Origin: Rhodobacterales bacterium HKCCE2091
GTDB taxonomy: Bacteria; Pseudomonadota; Alphaproteobacteria; Rhodobacterales; Rhodobacteraceae
Assembly: GCA_015689685.1 (NCBI GenBank)
Contig: WVSL01000003.1
Span: 248,001 to 312,000 of the forward strand
DNA length: 64,000 nucleotides
Reading direction: 5' to 3'
This document shows positions 49,456 through 58,337 of the stretch, in pieces. Made by a program: the position numbers and the translations under genes. The first letter of the stretch is position 1; every line of letters begins with the position of its first letter. Below the pieces are notes generated by a model. That model had not been told where the DNA came from. It saw nothing but the letters and a program-made list of their open reading frames with translations, and did not search any database.

Positions 49456-50403
49456 ATGCGCTTCGAGAACAGAGCCGCGATCGTGACGGGCGGCGCCCGC
49501 GGAATCGGGCGGGCCATCGCCGAGGAACTGGCGCGCGAGGGCGCGAAGGTCGTCATCATGGACCCCGGCAGCGCCAAGGACGGCGACGGCGGCGACGGCG
49601 CGGGCCCCGCGGAGGAGGCGGCGGAGGCGATCCGCGCGGCCGGCGGCACCGCCATTGCGGCCGCCGAAAGCGTGGCCGACCACGACGCCTGCGGCCGCAC
49701 CGTGCAGCTTTGCAAGGACGCGTTCGGCTCGGTCGACATCCTCATCAACAACGCCGGCGTCCTGAGGCCCAAGATGGTCTGGAACATGCCGATCGAATCC
49801 TGGGACATCGTGGTCGCGACCCACATGCGCGGGACGTTTTCGATGATCCACCACGCCGCGCCGCACATGCGGGCGCAGCGGTGGGGCCGGATCATCAACA
49901 TGGGGTCCGAGGCGTGGCGCGGCACCGTCGGCGGCGTGAACTACGGCGCGGCCAAGGGCGGCAACTTCTCGATCACGCGCTCGATGGCGCGGGAACTGGG
50001 CAAGTACGGCGTCACCGCAAACACGATCTGCCCCGCCGCCGCCACCCGGCTGACGCTGGACGACGCGGTGAAGGAAGGTTTCCGCAAGCGGCTCGAAGCC
50101 GGGCTGGTGACGCAGGAACGCTACGACGCGGTCGTGAACATGGGCGGGCCGGAGCATATCGCCCCCTTCGCGGCCTACCTCTGCTCCGACGCCGCGGCCG
50201 ACATCAACGGTCAGGCGTTCCGGGTCGAGGAAGGCAAGGTCGGCATCTACAACGAGCCCGAGATGAAGGCCTCGCTGGTCAAGGCCGGCAAGGAGGTCTT
50301 TACGTTCGAGGAACTCGCCGCGCAGATCCCGCAGGCGCTGCTGCAGGGCTATACCAACCCCTCCCCGGCCGAGCCCGCCTCGGACGCGGCGGCGGCGGAG
50401 TGA
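49456..50403 (+). CDS. SDR, MFE-2-like 3-hydroxyacyl-CoA dehydrogenase
   Basis: 315 residues. TGGARGIGRAIAEEL, NNAGVLRPKMVWNM, INMGSEAWRGTVGGVNYGAAK (Ser, Tyr, Lys triad) and a C-terminal extension of about 50 residues beyond the core fold, as in the (R)-3-hydroxyacyl-CoA dehydrogenases of multifunctional enzyme 2. AGGAGGAACGCC ribosome site fixes ATG 49456. Fits as the partner of the MaoC hydratase of the same operon. Confidence 0.88.
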   Translation: MRFENRAAIVTGGARGIGRAIAEELAREGAKVVIMDPGSAKDGDGGDGAGPAEEAAEAIRAAGGTAIAAAESVADHDACGRTVQLCKDAFGSVDILINNAGVLRPKMVWNMPIESWDIVVATHMRGTFSMIHHAAPHMRAQRWGRIINMGSEAWRGTVGGVNYGAAKGGNFSITRSMARELGKYGVTANTICPAAATRLTLDDAVKEGFRKRLEAGLVTQERYDAVVNMGGPEHIAPFAAYLCSDAAADINGQAFRVEEGKVGIYNEPEMKASLVKAGKEVFTFEELAAQIPQALLQGYTNPSPAEPASDAAAAE

Positions 50404-50410
50404 CGCCCCG

Positions 50411-51550
50411 ATGATGGAGAACCGCGCGATCTACGGCCCGGAATACGAGGAATTGCGCCGTAACGCGCGCCGATTCTTCGAAACCGAGTTGTTGCCGAAC
50501 ATCGACCAGTGGGAAGAGGACGGCATCGTCCCGAAAGATATGTGGCTGAAGGCCGGGGCGATGGGCATCCTCTGCCCCACGGTGCCCGAGGAATACGGCG
50601 GCGCGGGCGGCGACTTCCTGCATCTCAGCGTCATCGACGAGGAACTCGGCTATACCGGGCAGGCCTCCTTCACCATCCAGACCCATACCGATATCGTCGC
50701 GGCCTATGTCGAGGCGCTCGGCACCGAGGAGCAGAAGCGCCGATGGCTGCCGCGGATGGTCACGGGCGAACTCATCGGCGCGGTCGCGATGACCGAGCCG
50801 CAGGCGGGATCGGACCTCAAGGCGATCACCACCACGGCACGGCGCGACGGCGACCATTACATCCTGAAGGGCCAGAAGACCTACATCACCAACGGCATCA
50901 ACGCCGACCTCGTCATCGTCGTCGCCAAGACCGCGCCGGAGCTCGGCCGCAAGGGCGTGAGCCTGATCGTGGTCGAGGCCCCGGTGGAGGGGTTCGCGCG
51001 CGGCAAGCGGCTGAAGAAGATGGGGATGAAGGCGTCCGACACGGCGGAGCTGTTCTTCGACGACGTCCGCGTGCCGGTGACGAACCTGCTCGGCGAGGAG
51101 AATGCCGGGTTCAGGCAGGTCATGCACGAGATCCCGAAGGAACGGCTGTCGATCGCGACCATCGCGATGGCCGCCGCGCAGAAGGCCTTCGACATGACCG
51201 TGGCCTACGTCAAGGACCGCCAGGTCTTCGGCAAGCCGCTGATCGAGTTCCAGAACACGCAGTTCAAGCTGGCCGAGCTCAAGACCCACCTCGCGGTCGG
51301 GTGGGCCCATCTCGACCACTGCATCGCGAAGCACCTGAAAGGCAAGTTGACGTCCGACGAGGCCGCGGTCGCGAAGTTGTTCAACACCGAACTGCAATGC
51401 CGCGTCGTGGACGAATGCCTGCAACTTCACGGCGGGTGGGGCTACATGGCCGAAACCCCGATCGCGCGGATGTATACCGACGCGCGGGTGCGTCGGATCG
51501 CGGGCGGGTCGTCCGAGATCATGAAGATGCTGATCGCGCGGACGCTGTGA
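50411..51550 (+). CDS. Acyl-CoA dehydrogenase
   Basis: 379 residues. AVAMTEPQAGSDLKAI, GQKTYITNGINADLVIVVAK, KERLSIATIAMAAAQKAF and the C-terminal ARVRRIAGGSSEIMKMLI are standard for the FAD-dependent family. 7 nt after the SDR stop; stop overlaps the CoA-transferase start by one base. First oxidation step of the pathway after CoA activation. Confidence 0.92.
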   Translation: MMENRAIYGPEYEELRRNARRFFETELLPNIDQWEEDGIVPKDMWLKAGAMGILCPTVPEEYGGAGGDFLHLSVIDEELGYTGQASFTIQTHTDIVAAYVEALGTEEQKRRWLPRMVTGELIGAVAMTEPQAGSDLKAITTTARRDGDHYILKGQKTYITNGINADLVIVVAKTAPELGRKGVSLIVVEAPVEGFARGKRLKKMGMKASDTAELFFDDVRVPVTNLLGEENAGFRQVMHEIPKERLSIATIAMAAAQKAFDMTVAYVKDRQVFGKPLIEFQNTQFKLAELKTHLAVGWAHLDHCIAKHLKGKLTSDEAAVAKLFNTELQCRVVDECLQLHGGWGYMAETPIARMYTDARVRRIAGGSSEIMKMLIARTL

Positions 51551-54000
51551 TGGAGGTGGCCGCGCCCCTTTCCGGCATCCGCGTGCTCGACCTGTCGACG
51601 GTCGTGGCAGGCCCCTACGGGTCGGACATCCTCGCCTCGCTCGGGGCCGAGGTGATCCGCGTGGTGCCGAAGCCGGGCAAGGCCCCCGCGCCGCGCGGCA
51701 ACGGGCCGGTCTCCGACGCCGACGGGTTCGTGCATGCCTTCCACCGGTCGAAGAAATCCGTCGCGCTGAATCTGAAGGACGCGGGCGGAAAGGCAGACTT
51801 CCTGCGGCTGGTCGAAGGCGCCGACGTTGTCTACGACAATTTCCGCCCCGGCGTGACCGCGCGGCTCGGCATCGACCACCGCGCTCTCGAACGCGTCAAC
51901 CCGCGGATCATCTGCTGTTCCATCTCAGGCTACGGATCCGAAGGCCCCTGGGCCGAGGTCGGGGCCTACGACGTGACCGTGCAGGCGCTGTCCGGCGGCA
52001 TGTCCATCACCGGGTCCAACGACGCGGCGCGGATGCCGTGCCGGTGGGGCGTGCCGATCGGGGACATCACCGGGGCCTTCTACGCCGTCATCGGCGTGCT
52101 GGCAGCGCTGGAGGACCGGGCCAGGACCGGCAAGGGACAGGCGGTCGAGATCTCGCTGCTCGACGGGCAACTCGCGCTCAACACCTACCGGGTGCCGCAG
52201 GCCTTCGGCGCGGGCGTCGAATTCGGCGTGCCGGAACCCCGCCGTGGCGGTGCAGGGACAGTGCCCTACGGGCCGTTCCGTTGCGGCGACGGGGCGTGGA
52301 TCGTGATCGGGGTCGCGTCGAAATTCTGGCAGGCGTTCTGTGCGGCGACGGGGCTCGACGGCCTTTCGGACGACCCGCGCTTCGCGACGCTAGAGCTGCG
52401 GCAGAAGAATCAGGCGGCGCTGGAACCGTTGATCGAGGCGCGCCTGCTGGCCGACACCGCGGAGGCGTGGCAGGCAAGGCTGATCGAAGCGAAGGTTCCC
52501 GTCGCACGCGTGAACACCATCGCGGAGGCGTTCGACCACCCGCAGGCGCGCGCCCGCGGCATGGCGGTCGAGCTTCCCGGCACCGGCGGCGTGGTGACGG
52601 CGGGATCGCCGATCCGGTTCGCGGGCGAAGCTCCGGTCGCGGCGACCGCCCCTATCGCGGATGGCGCGGATACCGATGACCTGCTGAACCAGGCCCGCTC
52701 GTTGCAGCCGGATCCGACGGTCGTGCCCGACCCGGAGATCGCCGCCCTCGCCCCCCGTCCCGGCCCGCTGTCCGGCGTCATGGTGCTGGAACTGTGCGGC
52801 GACGAGCCGAGCGGCACGTTCGGCACCCAGATCCTCGCCGATCTCGGCGCGACCGTCGTGAAGGTCGAGCGCCCCGGCCTCGGCGGGATCCCGCCCGATC
52901 CGGCCGACCTGCCGATCACGCCCGCGCTGGCCTATACCTTCGGCCTCAACCGCAACAAGCGGTCCGCGTGCCTCGACCTGAAATCGCCCGCGGGCCGCGC
53001 CGCGTTCCTGTCGCTCACCGCGCGGGCCGCAGTCGTCTACGACAACCACAAGCCCGGCGTCATGGCGCGGCTCGGCCTGTCGCCGGAGGATCTGCGCGCA
53101 GCCAACCCGCGGATCATCGCGTGCTCGGTTTCCGGATTCGGCCAGACCGGGCCCTGGTCCAGCCTGCCCGCCTACGACGCGACGATCCAGGCGCTCGGCG
53201 GGGGGATGAGCCTGACCGGAACCGGCGACCCGGACAGCCTGCCGGTCCGCTGCGGCAACCCGGTCGGCGGTATCGCCGGGGCCTTCTACGCCGTCATCGG
53301 CATCCTCGCCGCCCTTCGCCGTGCCCGAACGGAGGGCAGGCCCGCCACGCTCGACATCGCGCTCTTCGACGCGCAGCTCGCGACGCTATGCTACCGGGTC
53401 GCACCCGCGCTGTCGGGCCGGACCTACCCGGCGGTCCAGAGGCGCGGCGGATCCGGCGCGCTGCCCTACGGGCCGTTCCGCTGCAAGGGCGGGCGCTGGT
53501 TCGTGCTCGGCATCACGCCGCAGTTCTGGCCCGCTGCCGCCGGCCTGCTCGGCCACCCGGAGTGGGCCGAAGACCCCCGCTTTGTGACCGAGGCCGACCG
53601 GCAGGCGAACGAGGTCGAGCTGAACGCGCTGGTGGAACGGGCGATGGCGGCGGCGACGCCCGAGGAGTGGCAGGAGCGTTTCGTTGCCGCCGGCATCCCC
53701 GGCGCCGCGGTCCGGACCATCCGCGAGGCCTACGACCACCCCCATGTCGCACCCCGCAACATGCTGAGAACGTTCGGCGATCCGGTCGGATCACGTTTGA
53801 GGGTCGCGGGCGATCCGATCCGGCTATCGGGCCATGCCGACGCGCCGTTCGCCCCGGTCCCGGGTCTCGGCGCGGATACCAAGGCGCTGCTGACGGCCCT
53901 CGCCGACCTGCCGCCCGGCGTCGTGGCGGAACTGCGCGCGACCGGCGCGGCGTGGTGGCCCGAGGCGGGCGTCTGCCATGCCCGGCCAAGCGTGGTCTGA
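51550..54000 (+). CDS. Tandem (two-domain) CaiB/BaiF CoA-transferase with a degenerate second domain
   Basis: 816 residues, two full class III domains (about 1-395 and 410-800). Domain 1 starts IRVLDLSTVVAGPYGSDILA and carries Asp172 in VPIGDITGAFYAVIGVL. Domain 2 starts VMVLELCGDEPSGTFGTQIL; the equivalent segment is NPVGGIAGAFYAVIGIL, with Gly574 in place of the Asp. Otherwise the two are closely similar, so this is a duplication-fusion in which one active site was lost. The two-domain layout resembles DddD, but there the active Asp is in the C-terminal domain. Substrate unknown. Confidence 0.85.
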   Translation: MEVAAPLSGIRVLDLSTVVAGPYGSDILASLGAEVIRVVPKPGKAPAPRGNGPVSDADGFVHAFHRSKKSVALNLKDAGGKADFLRLVEGADVVYDNFRPGVTARLGIDHRALERVNPRIICCSISGYGSEGPWAEVGAYDVTVQALSGGMSITGSNDAARMPCRWGVPIGDITGAFYAVIGVLAALEDRARTGKGQAVEISLLDGQLALNTYRVPQAFGAGVEFGVPEPRRGGAGTVPYGPFRCGDGAWIVIGVASKFWQAFCAATGLDGLSDDPRFATLELRQKNQAALEPLIEARLLADTAEAWQARLIEAKVPVARVNTIAEAFDHPQARARGMAVELPGTGGVVTAGSPIRFAGEAPVAATAPIADGADTDDLLNQARSLQPDPTVVPDPEIAALAPRPGPLSGVMVLELCGDEPSGTFGTQILADLGATVVKVERPGLGGIPPDPADLPITPALAYTFGLNRNKRSACLDLKSPAGRAAFLSLTARAAVVYDNHKPGVMARLGLSPEDLRAANPRIIACSVSGFGQTGPWSSLPAYDATIQALGGGMSLTGTGDPDSLPVRCGNPVGGIAGAFYAVIGILAALRRARTEGRPATLDIALFDAQLATLCYRVAPALSGRTYPAVQRRGGSGALPYGPFRCKGGRWFVLGITPQFWPAAAGLLGHPEWAEDPRFVTEADRQANEVELNALVERAMAAATPEEWQERFVAAGIPGAAVRTIREAYDHPHVAPRNMLRTFGDPVGSRLRVAGDPIRLSGHADAPFAPVPGLGADTKALLTALADLPPGVVAELRATGAAWWPEAGVCHARPSVV

Positions 54001-54090
54001 CCCGATGCCCGCCTGGCCCTCAGCCTCATGGCCCCCAACCCCGCGCCCGGCTATGCTACCCGCGGTTCGCATCACGAAAGCAGGGCAGAT

Positions 54091-54741
54091 ATGACCGAGA
54101 ACACCGCCACGGCCGCCGACCAGGCCAAGCAGGACGACCGCGAGGCCAAGCGGCTGTCGATCCTGAAAGCCGCCGCGGCCTTCTTCAACAGCCGCGGGTT
54201 CCACAACACCTCGATGGCCGACGTGGCCAACGCGCTCGGCGTATCGAAGCCGTTCCTCTACTACTACCTGAAGGACAAGGAAGACCTGATCTTCCAGTGT
54301 TCCCGCATCGCGACGCAGGAACTCCACGAACTCCTTGACGAGGTGCGGTCCGCCGAGGTCACGGGCTGGGAACGGCTGGAAATGTTGTTCCGCCGCTACG
54401 CCCGCGTGATGACGACGGATTTCGGCATCTGCCTGATCCGCTCCACCGCACCCGGCAGCCTCAGGACCGACAGCCGCGAACAGCTCTGGACCGGGCGCCG
54501 CCGGCTCAACCGCGAGGTCGAGAAGATCGTGGCCGAGGGCATCGCGGATGGCTCGATCCGGTCCTGCGACCCGCGGATGCTGTCCTTCGCGATGTTCGGC
54601 GCCTTCAACTGGCTGAGCTACTGGTACGACGAAAACGGCCGCAAGAGCCCCGAGACCATCGCCGAGGATTTCCTCGACATGTTCGCGCGCGGGGTCGTGC
54701 GGGGCAAGGGAGACGAGGATGCGGGTTCACGACTGGTTTGA
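54091..54741 (+). CDS. TetR family transcriptional regulator
   Basis: 216 residues from ATG 54091. N-terminal helix-turn-helix MADVANALGVSKPFLYYYLK (about 41-60) after ILKAAAAFFNSRGFHNTS. The ligand domain carries the TetR_C pattern MLSFAMFGAFNWLSYWYDEN. It is the only DNA-binding regulator in the 34-60 kb island and so the best candidate for the CTACC-N4-GGTAG sites. Its 3' end overlaps the CoA ligase gene by 23 nt. A half-like CTACC at 54056 lies upstream, without a proper second arm. Confidence 0.92.
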   Translation: MTENTATAADQAKQDDREAKRLSILKAAAAFFNSRGFHNTSMADVANALGVSKPFLYYYLKDKEDLIFQCSRIATQELHELLDEVRSAEVTGWERLEMLFRRYARVMTTDFGICLIRSTAPGSLRTDSREQLWTGRRRLNREVEKIVAEGIADGSIRSCDPRMLSFAMFGAFNWLSYWYDENGRKSPETIAEDFLDMFARGVVRGKGDEDAGSRLV

Positions 54742-56281
54742 GTTCCATGCCCTGAACCGGCCGGACATCCCGTTCCTGATCCAGGACGGGACGGAACTGT
54801 CCTACCGCGACGCCGACGACCGCGCAAACAGGTGGGCCAACGCGATGATCGCCGCGGGCCTGAAACCAGGCGACCGCATCGGCTACCTGTCCACCAACGA
54901 CATCGACATGGGCGTGATGTTCATGGCCTGCTCCAAGGCGGGCGTGGCGCCGGTCATGGTCAATTACCGCCTCGCCCCGCGCGAGATGGACTGGATCCTG
55001 AAGGACGCCGAGGTCTCGGCCGTGTTTACCCGTGGCGACGACTACCTCGGGGTCATGGACGGGCTCCGCGCCGGGCTGCCCTTCGTCTCGCACTGGATCT
55101 CCGTGGGCGCGGCCCGCGACGGCTGGCAGACGCTGGACGACTTCATCGCCCCCCATCCCGCGACCGCGCCAAGCCTGCCGCTGACGATGGAGGACATCTA
55201 CTACCTGATCTATACGAGCGGGACGACGGGACACCCCAAGGGGATCATGATCTCGCACAAGAACATCATCGCCCATGTCGAACAGTCGATGTCGGCCTCG
55301 ATCGCGTCGCGCGCACCGGGGAACCGCGCGCTGATGACGACGCCGCTCTACCACGCTGCCGGTGCGTTGCGCGTCGCCACGGCGGCGATCAACGGCGGGA
55401 CGATGGTGCTGATGGAGCATTTCGACGCCGAGCGCTTCCTGCACCTGATGGTGGCGGAGCGGATCAACACGGTGAACATGGTCCCCGCCATCGTCCAGCA
55501 ACTGCTGGAGGTGCCGGGCATCGCGCAGATGGATTTCACCCACCTGCAAGTCATCTACTACGGTGCGGCCCCGATCGGCGAAGGCGTGCTGCGCCGGGCG
55601 CTCGCCACCTTTGACTGCCCGCTGATCCAGGGCTACGGCCTATCGGAAAGCTGCGGTGGCATCGCTTATCTCAACGAGGTCGATCACCAGAAGGCGCTCG
55701 CGGGGCGCCCGGAACTGCTGAAATCCACTGGCCGAGCGGTCGTGTTGGCGGAACTGAAGGTGATCGACGCCGATGGCAACGACCTGCCCCCGGGCGAAAC
55801 CGGAGAACTTTGCGTGCGCGGGCCCAACGTGATGAAGGGCTACTGGCGCAACCCGGAGAAGACCGCCGAGACCATCGTCGACGGCTGGCTGCGCTCGGGC
55901 GATGCCGCCTACCTCGACGCGGAGGGCTATGTTTTTCTACAAGATCGCATCAAGGACATGATCGTGTCCGGCGGCACCAACATTTACCCCGCCGAGATCG
56001 AGAGCGTTCTTCTGGAACATCCCGACCTTCTCGACGTCGCGGTGATCGGCGTGCCGGACGAGAAATGGGGCGAAGCCGCGCTCGCCGTCTGCGTCACCCG
56101 CGCCGGCGCCTCCCCCGGCCCGGACGAGCTCGTCGCGTTCTGCCGTGAGCGGCTCGGGGGCTACAAGGTTCCGCGCCGTTACGACTTCGTCGCGGAACTG
56201 CCGCGGAACGCCAGCGGCAAGATCCTGAAACGGGTCCTGCGGGAGCCCTACTGGAAGGGCCAAGCCCGCGCCATCGCCTGA
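54719..56281 (+). CDS. AMP-forming acyl-CoA synthetase
   Basis: 520 residues. IYTSGTTGHPKGIMISH (P-loop), IQGYGLSESCGG, GWLRSGDAAYLDAEGYVF, and catalytic Lys in PRNASGKILKRVL. AGGGAGACGAGG ribosome site. It would activate the acid taken up or produced in the pathway. Second such ligase of the island, clearly different from that at 35362-36960. Confidence 0.92.
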   Translation: MRVHDWFEFHALNRPDIPFLIQDGTELSYRDADDRANRWANAMIAAGLKPGDRIGYLSTNDIDMGVMFMACSKAGVAPVMVNYRLAPREMDWILKDAEVSAVFTRGDDYLGVMDGLRAGLPFVSHWISVGAARDGWQTLDDFIAPHPATAPSLPLTMEDIYYLIYTSGTTGHPKGIMISHKNIIAHVEQSMSASIASRAPGNRALMTTPLYHAAGALRVATAAINGGTMVLMEHFDAERFLHLMVAERINTVNMVPAIVQQLLEVPGIAQMDFTHLQVIYYGAAPIGEGVLRRALATFDCPLIQGYGLSESCGGIAYLNEVDHQKALAGRPELLKSTGRAVVLAELKVIDADGNDLPPGETGELCVRGPNVMKGYWRNPEKTAETIVDGWLRSGDAAYLDAEGYVFLQDRIKDMIVSGGTNIYPAEIESVLLEHPDLLDVAVIGVPDEKWGEAALAVCVTRAGASPGPDELVAFCRERLGGYKVPRRYDFVAELPRNASGKILKRVLREPYWKGQARAIA

Positions 56282-56296
56282 CACCGGAGGACCACC

Positions 56297-57292
56297 ATGA
56301 CCGACGCCGCCACCATCGACCCCGGCCTGAACGCCTGGGGCCAGCCCCGCATCACCTCGCGCTTCGACGACCAGACCACGGCGGCGGAGGTGCTGGCGGG
56401 CGTGGACCTTGCCGGCAGGACCGCGATGGTGACCGGCGGCGCGGGCGGTATCGGGAAGGAAATCGCGCGCGCCCTCGCCGGCGCCGGGGCATCCGTCGTC
56501 ATCGCGGATGTCGATATCGAGGCCGCTGCGCTCACCGCCGGGGAGCTTTCTGGCGATGTCCGGGCCGAACGCCTCGACCTCGCGGACCTCGCCGCGACGC
56601 GGGATTTCGCGGCCCGCTTCGTGGAGAGTAGGCAGCCGCTCGATATCCTCGTGAACAACGCTGGCGTCATGGCGCCGCCGCTGAAGCGTACGGCGGACAG
56701 CCACGAATTGCAGTTGGGGATCAACCACCTGGGCCACGCCGCCTTGACGCTCGGACTGATGCCGGCGCTCAAGGCCGCGGGCGGGGCGCGGGTCGTCTGC
56801 GTGTCCTCCATCGGGCACCGCCGGTCAGACGTGATCTACGACGACCCCGACTACCTGACCCGCCCCTACGACCGGTGGGAAGCCTACGGCCAGTCCAAGA
56901 CCGCCTGCGCGCTCTTCGCCATCGCGCTGAACGCGCGGGTGTCGGGCGACGGCGTTTACGTCAACGCGATGAACCCCGGCGGCTCGATGACCGGCCTGCA
57001 ACGGTTCCTGACCCAGGAGGAACTCCGCGCGCTCGGCTGGATCGACGCGGACGGGACGCCGCTCGCCCGCTGGCACAGCCCCGAACAATGCGCGGCGACC
57101 TCGGTCTGGCTGGCGACATCGGACGACCTGAACGGGATCGGCGGGCGGTATTTCGAGTATTGCCAGGAGGCGGTGAAGTGGGTGCCCGACGGCCCGATGG
57201 CGGGCGTCCAGCCGCACCTGAACGCGGAGAACGCGGAACGTCTCTGGTCGCTGACCGAGCATCTGCTCGGTCAGGGCTCCAGCACGACATGA
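56297..57292 (+). CDS. SDR (retinol dehydrogenase-like)
   Basis: 331 residues with an N-terminal extension of about 40 residues before TGGAGGIGKEIARAL. NNAGVMAPPL, then CVSSIGHRRSDVIYDDPDY and YGQSKTACALFAI give the Ser/Tyr/Lys set, the extended substrate loop being typical of the retinol dehydrogenase/WWOX-like subgroup. Last gene of the MaoC-led operon; 22-nt tail-to-tail overlap with the opposing oxidoreductase. Confidence 0.87.
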   Translation: MTDAATIDPGLNAWGQPRITSRFDDQTTAAEVLAGVDLAGRTAMVTGGAGGIGKEIARALAGAGASVVIADVDIEAAALTAGELSGDVRAERLDLADLAATRDFAARFVESRQPLDILVNNAGVMAPPLKRTADSHELQLGINHLGHAALTLGLMPALKAAGGARVVCVSSIGHRRSDVIYDDPDYLTRPYDRWEAYGQSKTACALFAIALNARVSGDGVYVNAMNPGGSMTGLQRFLTQEELRALGWIDADGTPLARWHSPEQCAATSVWLATSDDLNGIGGRYFEYCQEAVKWVPDGPMAGVQPHLNAENAERLWSLTEHLLGQGSSTT

Positions 57293-58266
57293 CCGATCCG
57301 GTCGCGGTCGGCGATGCGGGCGAAGGCCGCGCCGACCTGCTCCAGCGGCAGGCGCGCGGCGACGCGCGGGCGGATGCGTCCCGCCGCGAGCCAGCCGCCG
57401 AGCCGTTCGAAGATCGCCCGCACCTCGGCTTCGTGCTGCGCACGCGCGTCGATCTTGTAGTACCCCATGTAAAGCCCGCAGACGGTGATGTTCTTTACCA
57501 GCGCGATGTTGGCGGGGATCGACGGGATGGCGCCGGAGGCGAAGCCGAGCGGCAGGATGCGCCCCCCGGGCCGAAGGCAGCGCATCGACTGGGTGAAGGT
57601 CTCCCCGCCGACCGGGTCGAGCACCGCGTGGACACCCTCCCCGCCCGTCGCGGCGCGTACCGCGTCCCGCAGCCCCACGGGATCGGAGGGCAGCGCGATC
57701 TCCGCCCCGATCTCGCGCGCCCAGGCCCGCCGCGCGACGGTGGAGGCCGTGGCCACGACCCGCGCGCCGAGATACCGCGCCAGTTCGACCGCCGCGGACC
57801 CGGCCCCGCCCGCCGCGCCGTTGACCAGCAGCCATTGACCCGGCTGCACGTCCAGGAGCCGCGGCCAGGTCAGCGCGGCGAGAACGGAATTGTAGGACGT
57901 GTTCAGCGCCGTCGCCGCCGCGAAATCGACGCCGTCGGGCAAGGGGTAGACGTTCGCGGCGTGGGCGACGGCTTCCTCCGCGAGCCCGCCGTATTCGACC
58001 GAGGCCAGCACAGGCTGGCCGACCCGGAAACCGCGCCCCGCCGCCGCGCCGATCTCCACGATCTCGCCCGCGACTGTATTGCCGGGGATGAAGGGAAAGG
58101 CGGGTTTGCGCTGGTACCTGCCCTGCACGAGCAGGCCGAGCGCGTGGCTGACAGGCACCGCGCGGACGGCGATCCGCACATCGTCCGGCCCGCAGACCGG
58201 CGGCGGCGCGTCGGAGACGGCGAGCGCCCCGGGTTCGGTCCAGTCCCGTATCACGACCGCCCGCAT
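57271..58266 (-). CDS. Quinone oxidoreductase-like MDR protein
   Basis: 331 residues, medium-chain dehydrogenase fold without catalytic zinc ligands. FIPGNTVAGEIVEIG, NTSYNSVLAALTWPRLLDVQ and NADPH-binding LLVNGAAGGAGSAAVELARY. The family reduces quinones or enoyl-CoA/enone double bonds with NADPH. Its promoter region contains island operator G. Confidence 0.9.
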   Translation of the reverse strand: MRAVVIRDWTEPGALAVSDAPPPVCGPDDVRIAVRAVPVSHALGLLVQGRYQRKPAFPFIPGNTVAGEIVEIGAAAGRGFRVGQPVLASVEYGGLAEEAVAHAANVYPLPDGVDFAAATALNTSYNSVLAALTWPRLLDVQPGQWLLVNGAAGGAGSAAVELARYLGARVVATASTVARRAWAREIGAEIALPSDPVGLRDAVRAATGGEGVHAVLDPVGGETFTQSMRCLRPGGRILPLGFASGAIPSIPANIALVKNITVCGLYMGYYKIDARAQHEAEVRAIFERLGGWLAAGRIRPRVAARLPLEQVGAAFARIADRDRIGHVVLEP

Positions 58267-58290
58267 CGCAGTTCCCCCGCCGACTTGCCC

Positions 58291-58304
58291 CTACCACACG
58301 GTAG
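58291..58304. promoter_or_regulatory. Island operator G: CTACC-N4-GGTAG
   Basis: Perfect 5-bp arms, spacer ACAC, in the 71-bp divergent region between the MDR gene (start 58266) and the CoA synthetase gene (start 58338). Confidence 0.7.
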
Positions 58305-58337
58305 CACCCCCTGCCCCGGCTGCAAGGCGGATGCTGC

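Noticed and set aside
51550-54000. Assignment as DddD (DMSP CoA-transferase/lyase)
   Set aside because: Length and two-domain layout fit, but the catalytic Asp is in the first domain and missing from the second, the reverse of DddD, and no DMSP-linked genes are adjacent.
54053-54068. CTACC-type half site upstream of the TetR gene as an autoregulatory operator
   Set aside because: The second arm reads GTTCG/GGTTC rather than GGTAG at any spacing, so it is not counted among the island operators.
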